NCBI RefSeq assembly: GCF_006438955.1
Contig: NZ_RCZK01000002.1
Location: 62,001-126,000, forward strand
Direction: 5' to 3'
Length of the DNA: 64,000 bases
Source: Sphingomonas oligophenolica
Lineage (GTDB): Bacteria; Pseudomonadota; Alphaproteobacteria; Sphingomonadales; Sphingomonadaceae
Each line of letters starts with the position of its first letter. Position 1 is the first letter of the stretch. The notes under the pieces were generated by a model. The model ran no database searches. It was not told where the DNA came from and saw only the letters and a list, made by a program, of their open reading frames with translations. Positions 16,042-25,189 of this stretch are shown here, in pieces. The translations under genes and the position numbers were made by a program.

Positions 16042-17288
16042 GCGGTGGCCTCCGCCCGGAACCGCGCATCGTCGATCGCGCCTTCCGCGCGCGCGACCAT
16101 CGCCGTCACGGTCAGGTTCGCCGACGCGCTCGGGACAGTTCGGGTCATGTCGAGCAGCCGGTCGAACGGCAGCACGAGCCCCACGATCAGCGCGGTCTGT
16201 TCCGCCCCGATGCCGACCGCGCCCAGCATCGCGGCGAGCATGAACAGCGACGCCGACGGCACCGGCGCGGTCCCGAACGCCGCCAGCGCACCGGTTGCGA
16301 ACATGATCGCGAGCATCGTCGCGTCGGGCACGATTCCAAGCGCCTGGAGCGCGAACTGGCCGAGCAGCCCGACATACATCGCGGTCCCATCCTTGCCGAT
16401 GCTCGCGCCCAGCGGCAGCACCGTGAACGCGATCGGCTTCGCTACCCCCAGATTGTCGCTCGCGACGCGCATCGCGATCGGCAGCGTTGCCGACGACGAC
16501 GCGGTCGAAAACGCGACCATCAGCGCGTCGGCAATCCCGCGAAAAAAGCGAACCACCGACAGGCGCGCGACGAACGCCACCAGCGTGCTGTGGACGACCA
16601 GCATCTGGATCAGCGACGCAACGACGACGCACAGCGCCAGCCATCCGACGTTGGCGAACACCGCGACACCCCCGCTCGCGACCGCGTTGGCGATCAACGC
16701 GAAGACCCCGAACGGCGTCGCCTCCATCACGATCCGGACGATCTGGAGCAACACCCCCGACAGCGAGCGGAGCAGCGCGACGACGGGCTTACCCGCCTCC
16801 CCCGCTACCACGCTGCCGATCCCGAACAGGACTGCCACGAAGATGATCGCGAGCATGTCGCCGTTCGCCAGCGCCTCGACGATGTTGGTCGGCACGATCC
16901 CGAGCAACTGGTCGTACGGCGTCACCGGCGCGCCGAGCGGATGCGCCGCGACGCCCGCGAGCACGATCCCCTCCCCCGGCCGCACGATAAGGCCGATCGC
17001 CATCCCGATCCCGACCGAGATCAGCGTCGTCATCGCGAACAGCGCCACCGTCCGCCCGCCGATCGGCCCCAGCCGCCGTGGGTCGCCGATCGTCGCGATC
17101 CCCGCGGCGATCGTGACGAGCGCGACCGGCACGACCAGCATCTTGATCAGGCGGACGAACAGGTCGCCAAAAACCTGCACCGCGGGCGCCCATTGCGGCG
17201 CGACCACGCCGAGCGCGACGCCAAGGATCAGCGCAGCGACCACGCGCTTCCACAGCGGGATCGCGAACCACTTCCGCATTGCCCTCAT
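16038..17288 (-). CDS. Dicarboxylate/amino acid:cation symporter (DAACS family)
   Basis: A protein of 416 residues with about eight spans and two re-entrant hairpins. The serine-rich hairpin STASSSATLP, the LPLGASIGKDGTAMY segment (usually NMDGTA) and the late DRLLDMTRTVPSASANL block are typical of GltP/DctA-like sodium- or proton-coupled carriers. The change from Asn-Met-Asp to Gly-Lys-Asp lies in the substrate and cation region and may alter specificity. It sits between a D-aminoacylase and a D-Ala-D-Ala carboxypeptidase with four-base overlaps at both ends, which hints at D-amino-acid or wall-derived amino-acid uptake. Confidence 0.87.
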   Translation of the reverse strand: MRAMRKWFAIPLWKRVVAALILGVALGVVAPQWAPAVQVFGDLFVRLIKMLVVPVALVTIAAGIATIGDPRRLGPIGGRTVALFAMTTLISVGIGMAIGLIVRPGEGIVLAGVAAHPLGAPVTPYDQLLGIVPTNIVEALANGDMLAIIFVAVLFGIGSVVAGEAGKPVVALLRSLSGVLLQIVRIVMEATPFGVFALIANAVASGGVAVFANVGWLALCVVVASLIQMLVVHSTLVAFVARLSVVRFFRGIADALMVAFSTASSSATLPIAMRVASDNLGVAKPIAFTVLPLGASIGKDGTAMYVGLLGQFALQALGIVPDATMLAIMFATGALAAFGTAPVPSASLFMLAAMLGAVGIGAEQTALIVGLVLPFDRLLDMTRTVPSASANLTVTAMVARAEGAIDDARFRAEATA

Positions 17289-18907
17289 TCGGCGGGGCAG
17301 CCCGCAGGCCGTGGGCGCAGCAGCGCGCGGCCCGCCGCTACGCCGGTCACTTTACCCGCAGCCAACGCCAGCTGCCCGTTGACGAACAGCGCCGTCACCC
17401 CGACGCTCGGTACGGTGGGGTGGACGAAATCCGCGCGGGGCTGATAACTGACGGGATCGAACACGACGACATCGGCGAAATAGCCGGGCTTCAGATAACC
17501 GCGGTCGCGGATATCGTAGATGTCGGCGGTCAGACCGGTCGATCGGCGGATGAACGCGCGCGTGTCGATCGCGTGGCGCTGGCGGACATAGATCTGATAT
17601 TTGCGCGGGAAGGTCGCATATTGGCGCGGGTGGCCGTCCGACCCGTCCGATCCGGTGACGACCCAGGGCTGTTTCATGATCAGGTCGACGTCGCGATCGG
17701 CCATGTTGAACGAGGCGATGCCGGTCCCGCGCGCCGCGTCTCCCGCCGCGTTCGGCACGCGTACAATGCGGATCGCGGCATCTACCGGCGACAGTTTCCA
17801 TCGCGCCGCCATCTCCCCCAGCGTCTGCCCGGTCCAGGGCTGCCCCCCTGCGGTCAGCAGGATCGATTCCTCGCCGCCGCGGCGCCGCAGGTTCTCGGTC
17901 ATAGCGCGCTTGATCCGCACCAGCGTCGCGGGATCGTCGAACCGCGCGATCATCGCGCGGTATCCGCCCGCAAGCGCCCATCCGGGCACCAGCGCGGCAT
18001 CGATCGCGGAGCCCGACGCGAGCCAGGGATATTGATCCGCGGTCACCTCCTGCCCCGCGCGCCGCGCCGCCTCGATCGTCGCGATCAATTCGGGCGCATG
18101 GCCCTGCAGGTCGACCCCGAGCGCCTTCAGATGCGCGAAATGGACCGGCGATCCGGATTCTCGCCCGATTCGCAGCGCCTCCTTGGTCGAGGCGATCAGC
18201 CCGATCGTGTAATTCGATTCGTCGCGCTGGTGCGTGTCGTACAGCCCGCCGCGCGCGCCCGCCTCCTTAGCGACCGCGATCACCTCTTCGGTCGTCGCAT
18301 AGCTTTGCGGAGCGTAGAACAGCCCGGTCGACAGGCCGTACGCGCCCTCACACATCGCCGCCGCCGCCAGCGCCTGCTCGCGCGCCAGTTCGGCGGGCGT
18401 CGGCGCGCGATCGTCCGCACCGATCACCCGCTCGCGGATCGCGCCGAACCCCACCAGCGGCACCACGTTTGTGCCGATCCCGTGTGCGACCAGCGTGGTC
18501 ATGTCCTTCGCGACGTCAGGCGTGCCGCCGCCGTCGACACCGATGACGATCGTCGACACCCCTTGCGCGAGCCACGGCAGATTGAGGCGCGCGCGTGCGT
18601 AGGGGGAGCGAATATAGCTGTCAGGGTGGGTGTGCGCGTCGATCAGCCCCGGCGCGACGATCTGGCCGCGCGCGTCGATCACGCGTTTGGCCGCGGTCGC
18701 GCGCGACGGCCCGACATAGACGATCCGGTCGCCGAGGATCTCGACATCGCCGGTGATGCTCGGCGCGTCGGCGCCGGTATAGATCGTCCCGCCGCGGATC
18801 GCGATGTCGACTTGCCTCGGCCCGGTGTGAGCAATCGGTCGCGCGCCGATCGTCAGCAGTCCCAACGCGGTCATCGCAACCCGCGCGGCGGTGAACCGTC
18901 TCGACAT
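17285..18907 (-). CDS. N-acyl-D-amino-acid deacylase (D-aminoacylase), amidohydrolase family
   Basis: A protein of 540 residues. A signal-like hydrophobic N-terminus is followed by the amidohydrolase beta-barrel: DAHTHPD binds the metal, the middle has GLSTGLFYAP and THQRDESN, and GSDGSDGHPR carries the catalytic Asp. These are characteristic of D-aminoacylases, which release D-amino acids from N-acyl forms. Two adjacent ATGs start the frame. The second (18907) has better spacing from GGGGGAGG, so it is chosen. Export to the periplasm is likely if the leader is cleaved. The next gene overlaps by four bases. Confidence 0.85.
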   Translation of the reverse strand: MSRRFTAARVAMTALGLLTIGARPIAHTGPRQVDIAIRGGTIYTGADAPSITGDVEILGDRIVYVGPSRATAAKRVIDARGQIVAPGLIDAHTHPDSYIRSPYARARLNLPWLAQGVSTIVIGVDGGGTPDVAKDMTTLVAHGIGTNVVPLVGFGAIRERVIGADDRAPTPAELAREQALAAAAMCEGAYGLSTGLFYAPQSYATTEEVIAVAKEAGARGGLYDTHQRDESNYTIGLIASTKEALRIGRESGSPVHFAHLKALGVDLQGHAPELIATIEAARRAGQEVTADQYPWLASGSAIDAALVPGWALAGGYRAMIARFDDPATLVRIKRAMTENLRRRGGEESILLTAGGQPWTGQTLGEMAARWKLSPVDAAIRIVRVPNAAGDAARGTGIASFNMADRDVDLIMKQPWVVTGSDGSDGHPRQYATFPRKYQIYVRQRHAIDTRAFIRRSTGLTADIYDIRDRGYLKPGYFADVVVFDPVSYQPRADFVHPTVPSVGVTALFVNGQLALAAGKVTGVAAGRALLRPRPAGCPAE

Positions 18908-18980
18908 CATGGCCTCCCCCTTACGCTACGACCCGACTGTAGCGCGCGCGCCACGGATCGGAAGCGGGATCGCCCTGTCG

Positions 18981-19775
18981 TCAGGTGATCGGGGCACCAA
19001 AACAATAAGGGATGCTCTTATCGATCAGCCCGCGCGTCTCGGGCGAGCGCTCGCCGCGCCCCGTCAGTGGCACGAACATCGCCAGCCCGAGCGAGCAACG
19101 CGTCACCGCGCCGTCGCTGCCCTTGGTGACGCGCAGCAACTGCTCCTGCGCGGTGGACGGGCCGATCGGAATCACCATGCGACCGCCGACCTTGAGTTGA
19201 TCGATCAGAGGTTGGGGAACCTTGCTCGCCCCAGCCGCCACGACGATGCCGTCGAACGGCGCGTGTTCGGGCCATCCCGCGAAGCCGTCGCCGCTGCGGA
19301 CATGGATGTTGCGATACCCCATCCGATCGAGTCGACGCGCGGCGGAGCGCGCCAGTGGCGCGACGATCTCGATCGACCAGACCTGGTCGGCGAGCGGCGA
19401 CAGCGCAGCGGCCTGGTACCCCGACCCGGTCCCGACATCGAGTACGGTCGCGCCCGACGGCAGCTCCAGCGCGGCGGTCATGATCGTGACGATGTACGGA
19501 TCGGAGATCGTCTGACCGTAGCCGATCGACTGCGGCACATCGATATAGGCCAGCTCGCGCCCGGGCTTGGTCACGAACAATTCGCGCGGCAATCGACCGA
19601 TGACATCGATTGTCCGACGGAACGCGGGGGTGTCCGCTGCCGGCGCGGCGCGCCGTACGGTCTCGGCGATCTTCGCGACCATCGCCGCCCGCCGCACGGC
19701 GAACATATCCCCCGCTGCGGCGGGCAGCATGAGCGCCGCCGCTATCGGTATCCAGAGCAACGACAAACCGGGCAT
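18981..19775 (-). CDS. Protein-L-isoaspartate O-methyltransferase-like, with signal peptide
   Basis: A protein of 264 residues. The methyltransferase domain has VLDVGTGSGYQAA for S-adenosylmethionine binding and the isoaspartyl substrate-site block SIGYGQTISDPYIV, both characteristic of Pcm/PIMT. The first 24 residues (WIPIAAALMLPAAAG) look like a signal peptide, and about 25 extra residues precede the core. Pcm repairs isoaspartate in aged proteins, normally in the cytoplasm; export would be unusual because S-adenosylmethionine is cytoplasmic. The ATG at 19775 overlaps the RND pump stop (TGATG), so it is the last gene of that operon. A TTG one codon earlier is the alternative start. Confidence 0.82.
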   Translation of the reverse strand: MPGLSLLWIPIAAALMLPAAAGDMFAVRRAAMVAKIAETVRRAAPAADTPAFRRTIDVIGRLPRELFVTKPGRELAYIDVPQSIGYGQTISDPYIVTIMTAALELPSGATVLDVGTGSGYQAAALSPLADQVWSIEIVAPLARSAARRLDRMGYRNIHVRSGDGFAGWPEHAPFDGIVVAAGASKVPQPLIDQLKVGGRMVIPIGPSTAQEQLLRVTKGSDGAVTRCSLGLAMFVPLTGRGERSPETRGLIDKSIPYCFGAPIT

Positions 19776-22700
19776 CAAGGCGTTACCTCTTCATGGTGGC
19801 GCGACAGCGCGGCGATCATCGCGGGCAGGAACAATAGCACCAGCGGCACCGCGGCGACGAGGCCGAAGATGATCGCGGTGGCGAGCGGGCGCTGGAGCCC
19901 GGCGCCCCGGCTCAGCCCGAGCGCCAGCGGCGCGAGCGTCAGGATCGCGATCAGCGCAGACATCAGGATCGGGCGCAGCCGCTTCGCGCCCGCCTCGCGC
20001 AAGACGGCCATATCAACGGGTGCATCGCGGTCGATTTCGGCGAGGAAGAAGATCACGAGCTCGGTGACCATCCCCACCACCATCGTCAGCCCCATCAACG
20101 CCGAGATGTCGAGCTCGATTCCCGTCAGCCACAGCCCCCCGAGCACCGCCGCCGCCGAGAGCAACACCGTCGCGATCGCCGCCAGCGTCCAGCTGACGCG
20201 TTCGAAGAGGAAGGTGAGGAGCAGCGCGGTGAGCAGCAGCGCGGCGGCGAACACCATCGACAGGTCGGCGAAGCTCTGTTGCTGCTGCGCGTAGAGCCCG
20301 CCGTAATCGACGCGGATTCCAGCGGGCAGGTTCAGCCCGGTCACCGCGGCGCGGACGTCCTTCATCGCCGACCCCAGATCGCGCCCCTCGAGCCGCGCGG
20401 TAACGCCGATGAACGGCGCGAGATCCTCGCGGGTAAGCTGCTTCTGCCCCGCCGCGATGCTGACCGTCGCGACCTGCGCGACGCGCACCACATGGCCATC
20501 GGGCGCGACGAGTGCGAGGCGACCGAGATCGCTCGCGCGTTGGCGCAGATCCTGCGGCGCGCGGACCCGGACGGTCAGGAGTTGTTCGCCGATCCTGACC
20601 TGGGTCGCCTGCATCCCGCCGACCAGCGCCTCGAGCTGGGTCGCGACCGCATTCGGATCGAGCCCCTGGAGCGCGGCGCGCGCCGGATCGACCCGGACGC
20701 TGATCGCGTCGCCCGCGACGCGCAGGCCATCGACCACCTCGACCACGCCGGTCACCTTGCCGATCGCGTCGCCGACCGATTTGGCCGCGGCGTCGAGCTG
20801 GGCCGGATTGTCGCCGAACAATTTGACCTCGATCGGTTGCGGCACCGCGGTCAGATCGCCGATCAGGTCCTCCATCAACTGCGCGGTCTCGATCTGGACA
20901 CCGGGAACCTTGGCCTCGACCCTGGTCCGGACGTCCGCCATCACCGCCTCGATCGGGCGGCGCGATCCGCCGTGCAGGCGGATGAAATAATCGCCCTCGT
21001 CCGCCTCGGTGAGCCCGCCGCCGAGCTGGAGCCCGGTGCGGCGCGAATAGCTCGCGACCTCGGGCGTCGCGGTGATGATCTGTTCGACCTGGCGGAGCAG
21101 CCGGTCGGTGTCGCTCAACGCCGCGCCCGGTTGCGCCTTATAGTCGAGGATGAAGCCACCTTCATCCATCTGCGGCATGAAGCCCGAGGGGACGTGGCTC
21201 CACGCCGCCCAGCCGATCAGCGCCATGCCGACGCCGAGCACCGCGGCGAACAGCGCGGGCCGCGCGAACGCCCGGTTGGCGGCACGGTCGTAGCCCTTGC
21301 CGAGGCGGCCCATGAAGCCGCCCGCCTTTTCCGCGGCTTTGGCATCCTTCTCGCGCAGCCAATAGGCCGCAGCGAGCGGGATGACGAAGCGCGCGTAGAC
21401 TAGCGACAGCCCAAGCGCGGCGACCATGGTCAGCGCCAGCGCCTTGAAGAACCCGCCGGTCACCCCGGAGATGAACGCGAGCGGCAGGAAGACGACGATC
21501 GTCGCGGAGGTCGATCCGATCAGCGGCGTCCCCATTTCCGCTGCCGCGCTAAGGACGCCCGCGACCCCCTTCGCCGCGCCCTCCTGCAAGCGGCGCATGA
21601 TATGTTCGAGCATCACGACCGCGTCGTCGACGACCAGCCCGACCGCAGCCGCCATCCCGCCCAGTGTCATCATGTTGAAGCTCATCCCGAGCGCGAACAG
21701 GATGAGGCAGGTGCCCGCCAGCACCGCGGGCAACATCAGCCCGGTGATCAGCATCAGCCGTCCCGAGCGCAGGAACACGAACAGCACCAACCCCGCCAGC
21801 ACCGCGCCGAGCAGGATCGCGTCGCGCACCGCGTTCGCCGCGCCCGTTACCAGTTCGGACTGGTCATAGAACGGCGTCACCTTGACGCTCGGCGGCAGCC
21901 CCAGCGTCGCGAGCCGCGCGTTGACCTCCTTGACGATCCTGACCGTGTCCGAATCGAGTGCCTGGCGGATGTTGACCAGCACCGCGCGACGACCGTCGGA
22001 GGTAACCCGGGTATAGACCGGCTGTTCCGATGGCGTGATCGTCGCGATCTGGCCGAGCGTGACGATCCCCGCCCCGGCGTTCGCCCCCGTCTTGATCGGC
22101 AACGCGGCAAGATCGGGGATTCCGGCGATCCGGTTTTGCGCGAGGACCAGATAGAGCCGGTGGCGATCCTCGAGCCGACCCACGCCCTGGACGTCGTTGC
22201 CCTTGCCGAGTGCGGTCGCGATATCGGCGAGGCCGAGTCCCAGCGCCTGCGCGCGCGCGGGATCGACCGCGACCTGGAATTCACGCGGTGCACCGCCGAG
22301 CACGTCGACCCCCGCGACCCCCGCGACCGCGCTCAACGCGGGGCGAACCTGAAACTCGGCGATCTGGCGCAGCGCTTCGACATCGAGCGACGATGAGGTC
22401 AGCGCGACCCCCAGCACCGGGAACAGCGTCGGATCGGATCGCCGCACCTCGAACCGAGTGCCCGGCGGCAGATCGGGGAGCACCGTCGCGAGCGCGCCCT
22501 GCGTCGCCAGCGTTGCGGCGACCATGTCCTCCCCCCAGGGAAAGTTGAGCGACACCTCGGCCGACCCGCGGCTCGTGGTCGACCTGATTCGGCTGACGCC
22601 GGGCACCGCGCGCAACGCGATCTCGATCGGGCGGGTGATGTCGGCGGCCATCTGATCGGCGTCGCGTTCGCCCGCGTCGATCGACACGACGACGCGCGGA

Positions 22701-22819
22701 TAGCTGATGAAGGGGAACAGGCTGACGGGCAGCCGGGTCGCGGCGACGACCCCGCCGACCGTCAGCAACAGGGCCGCGAGCCAGAGCGCGCGGGCGTGGC
22801 GGGCAAGCGCCTGGGTCAT
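19775..22819 (-). CDS. RND efflux pump inner membrane subunit (AcrB/CzcA superfamily)
   Basis: A protein of 1014 residues with the standard two repeats of six spans and two large periplasmic loops. The proton relay lies in GLVVDDAVVMLEHIM. The second loop begins MPQMDEGGFILDYKAQPGAAL, close to CzcA/CusA-like pumps, although the length is nearer to drug pumps. Proton-driven export of a metal ion or small organic compound through the adaptor and outer membrane channel encoded upstream is expected. Ten bases separate it from the adaptor gene. Confidence 0.92.
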   Translation of the reverse strand: MTQALARHARALWLAALLLTVGGVVAATRLPVSLFPFISYPRVVVSIDAGERDADQMAADITRPIEIALRAVPGVSRIRSTTSRGSAEVSLNFPWGEDMVAATLATQGALATVLPDLPPGTRFEVRRSDPTLFPVLGVALTSSSLDVEALRQIAEFQVRPALSAVAGVAGVDVLGGAPREFQVAVDPARAQALGLGLADIATALGKGNDVQGVGRLEDRHRLYLVLAQNRIAGIPDLAALPIKTGANAGAGIVTLGQIATITPSEQPVYTRVTSDGRRAVLVNIRQALDSDTVRIVKEVNARLATLGLPPSVKVTPFYDQSELVTGAANAVRDAILLGAVLAGLVLFVFLRSGRLMLITGLMLPAVLAGTCLILFALGMSFNMMTLGGMAAAVGLVVDDAVVMLEHIMRRLQEGAAKGVAGVLSAAAEMGTPLIGSTSATIVVFLPLAFISGVTGGFFKALALTMVAALGLSLVYARFVIPLAAAYWLREKDAKAAEKAGGFMGRLGKGYDRAANRAFARPALFAAVLGVGMALIGWAAWSHVPSGFMPQMDEGGFILDYKAQPGAALSDTDRLLRQVEQIITATPEVASYSRRTGLQLGGGLTEADEGDYFIRLHGGSRRPIEAVMADVRTRVEAKVPGVQIETAQLMEDLIGDLTAVPQPIEVKLFGDNPAQLDAAAKSVGDAIGKVTGVVEVVDGLRVAGDAISVRVDPARAALQGLDPNAVATQLEALVGGMQATQVRIGEQLLTVRVRAPQDLRQRASDLGRLALVAPDGHVVRVAQVATVSIAAGQKQLTREDLAPFIGVTARLEGRDLGSAMKDVRAAVTGLNLPAGIRVDYGGLYAQQQQSFADLSMVFAAALLLTALLLTFLFERVSWTLAAIATVLLSAAAVLGGLWLTGIELDISALMGLTMVVGMVTELVIFFLAEIDRDAPVDMAVLREAGAKRLRPILMSALIAILTLAPLALGLSRGAGLQRPLATAIIFGLVAAVPLVLLFLPAMIAALSRHHEEVTP

Positions 22820-22829
22820 CGTTGGACCG

Positions 22830-23855
22830 TCACTTGGTGCGGACCTTCATCCCGTCGTCGACCGCGGTGCCGCCCTCGACGACGACATGGTCGCCGGGTT
22901 TCACACCCTGCGTGATTGCGACCCGGTCGCCCTCGGTCGCGCCCGGGGACACATTGTGGCGATGCGCGACGCCGCTCGTCACGACATAGACATAAGGCTG
23001 CCCGCCATCGTCGAGCAGCGCGGCATAGGGGATCGTCACCGCGATGCCGCCGCCACTGGCGCCGACCGCGACCGTGCCGGTCAGTACCTCGCCGACCCCC
23101 AATCCGGCTGCGGCGGGCAGCGTCGCGAACACCGCCGCCTGCCGCGTCGTCGGATCGATAATCGGAGACACCGACGCGATCGGCACCGCGAACGCCGCGC
23201 GTCCCGTCGACGCCTCGATCCGAATCGGTGCGCCCGGATGGAGTGCGCGCGCGACGCTGGGATCGACCCCGAAATGCGCGCGCAGATCGCCGTTGCGCGC
23301 GATCGTCGCGACGGTCGCGCCGGGCTGGATCAGGTCGCCATCGCTCACCGCCACGCTTTCGACGAACCCCGCGGTGCGCGCGCGCAAGGTCAATGCCCCG
23401 GCACGACCTGCAAGGCTCGCGCGGGTGGCATCCGCGCTTTGCGCCGCGGCGCGCGCGGTTTCGACCTCGGCATTGCCGACCAGCCCATCCTTGCGGAGCC
23501 GCTGCGCGCGCGCATAGGCGGCGTCGGCGGCACGCGCGTCAGTCGAGGCCTTGACGATGTCGAGCCGCGTGTTCGGTGCCGCGCCGAGTTGCGCGACGAC
23601 CTGCCCCGCCGTCACGCGCGTGCCGACCGGGGTGACGATGCGGACGACGATCGCTTCGGTTGGCGCGGTCAGCGCGACTTTGCCCCCCGCCCCCGCCTCG
23701 GCGACGCCGTATAATGTTACACGGTCGGTGAGCGCGCCCTGTTGCGCGGCGGCGATCGTCACCAGCGCGACCGGGGCCGGTGTCGCCGCCTCGTCGCTCG
23801 CGCCGCCCGAACAGGCGGCGAGCATCAGACTCGCGACCGCGAACCATTTGGTCAT
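22830..23855 (-). CDS. RND efflux periplasmic adaptor (lipoprotein)
   Basis: A protein of 341 residues. A lipoprotein signal ends at Cys15 (LMLAAC). A short biotinyl-lipoyl-like half (PVGTRVTAGQVVAQLG), an alpha hairpin at about 85-150 and the second lipoyl half (GFVESVAVSDGDLIQPGATV) follow, then beta-barrel and membrane-proximal domains. It bridges the RND pump to the outer membrane channel. The ATG at 23855 overlaps the channel gene stop (ATGA) and was chosen over a TTG three codons upstream. Confidence 0.92.
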   Translation of the reverse strand: MTKWFAVASLMLAACSGGASDEAATPAPVALVTIAAAQQGALTDRVTLYGVAEAGAGGKVALTAPTEAIVVRIVTPVGTRVTAGQVVAQLGAAPNTRLDIVKASTDARAADAAYARAQRLRKDGLVGNAEVETARAAAQSADATRASLAGRAGALTLRARTAGFVESVAVSDGDLIQPGATVATIARNGDLRAHFGVDPSVARALHPGAPIRIEASTGRAAFAVPIASVSPIIDPTTRQAAVFATLPAAAGLGVGEVLTGTVAVGASGGGIAVTIPYAALLDDGGQPYVYVVTSGVAHRHNVSPGATEGDRVAITQGVKPGDHVVVEGGTAVDDGMKVRTK

Positions 23856-25189
23856 TGGGGCCAATCCTCTCGGGGTGCGCCGGTCAAAAGTTCGAGCGCG
23901 ATCGTCTGTTCGGCGATATCCTGGTCGGCCTGCGCGACCAGTGTCTGGTTGTCGCGCAGCGCCTGTTCGGCGATCTCCGCGGTGGCGGGGGCTAGGTCGC
24001 CGCGGTTGGCGGCGCGGCGGCTCGCGACGGCGAACTGCTGGACCGCAGGTAGATCGTGGAGTGCCGCCACGCGCTGGCGGTGGGCGACTGCGATGCCGCC
24101 GACGGCCGCCGCGATCTCGGCGCGGGTCTGGAACAGCCGCGCGTCATATTCGGTCTTCAACGCCTCTCGTGTCGCGCGCTCGACCGCGATGCCGCCGCGG
24201 TTGCGGTTCCACAGCGGCAGCGTGAAATCGATCGCGGGGCCGACCAGCGCGTTGCCCGCCGAATCGCGGTTGGCGTTGATCGTCAGCGCCAACGTGGGAA
24301 ATTGTTCGAGCACCGCGCGATGGACGGTCGCCTCCTGCGCGGCATAACCTTCGCGCAGCGCCGCAAGGTCGCTCCGCGTGTCGCGCGCGAAAGCAAACAG
24401 CACGGCGGCATCCGGCGGCGGCGGGGGCGCGGCGACGGGCGCGAGCGTCAGCGGATAGGATGGCGGCAGACCGATCAGCCGGGTCAGTTCGAACCGCGCG
24501 GCGGCGAGATCGCGTTCGGCGGTGCGGACGAGTTCGGCGGCGTTGAACGCGGACAGCCGCGCCGCCTGCACCTGATCGGGCGGCAGGTCGCCGCGCCCCG
24601 CCGCGCGCAGCGTGCGATCGGCGAGCGACCGCGCGGCATCGCGGCTCGCCGCGGCGAGCGCGGCCCGCCGCTCGAGCCCCTGGGTCCGTGCCGCCTGGAG
24701 TCGCGCCTGCCCCGCAGTTTGCCATTCGGCCCAGGCGAGATCGAGCCGCACCTGTCCGGCTTGCGCGCGCGCTGCGGCGATCCGAACGCCGCGCGTGCGC
24801 AGCGCCTGGATGTCGAGGCCCAGCGCGTTGGCGAGATCGATCAGCGGATCGGGGCCGGACACCACCTTCGATGCGCCCACGCTCAGCGTCGGGTCGGGCA
24901 GCAGTCGCGCGGCAAAGAGCTGTGCGTCGGACACCCCCGCGCGCACCCGCTGCGCCTTCAGGTCGGGATTGGCGATCACCGCCAGCGTCGCGATCGCGTT
25001 GGGATCGAGCGGCGCGGCAAGGTCGATCGTCGTCGGCGTCAGAAACGGCCGCCGGATCGCCGCGGCCTCGCGTGCCAGAACTGAGGCGACCGGCGACGCG
25101 AGCACGCCAGGGTCGCTCTCCAGCGGCACCTGCGCATAATGCGCGCAACCCGCGAGCAGCACCGCCGCGATCAAGGGAACCCAGCGCAT
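23852..25189 (-). CDS. Outer membrane efflux channel (TolC/OMF family, lipoprotein)
   Basis: A protein of 445 residues. A lipoprotein signal ends at Cys15 (AVLLAGC). Two outer-membrane-efflux repeats at about 50-240 and 255-440 contain long coiled helices rich in Ala and Arg. It provides the exit duct for the RND pump downstream. The ATG at 25189 shares one base with the kinase stop (TGATG); a GTG directly before it is an alternative. Confidence 0.9.
   Translation of the reverse strand: MRWVPLIAAVLLAGCAHYAQVPLESDPGVLASPVASVLAREAAAIRRPFLTPTTIDLAAPLDPNAIATLAVIANPDLKAQRVRAGVSDAQLFAARLLPDPTLSVGASKVVSGPDPLIDLANALGLDIQALRTRGVRIAAARAQAGQVRLDLAWAEWQTAGQARLQAARTQGLERRAALAAASRDAARSLADRTLRAAGRGDLPPDQVQAARLSAFNAAELVRTAERDLAAARFELTRLIGLPPSYPLTLAPVAAPPPPPDAAVLFAFARDTRSDLAALREGYAAQEATVHRAVLEQFPTLALTINANRDSAGNALVGPAIDFTLPLWNRNRGGIAVERATREALKTEYDARLFQTRAEIAAAVGGIAVAHRQRVAALHDLPAVQQFAVASRRAANRGDLAPATAEIAEQALRDNQTLVAQADQDIAEQTIALELLTGAPREDWPQ

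Noticed and set aside
14791..17382. Plus-strand open frame of 863 codons
   Set aside because: It is antisense to dacB and the symporter, both of which carry all family motifs.
18924..18944. CGCTAC/GTAGCG hairpin as a terminator between the methyltransferase and D-aminoacylase genes
   Set aside because: The stem is six pairs with a nine-base loop and no U run on the minus strand.
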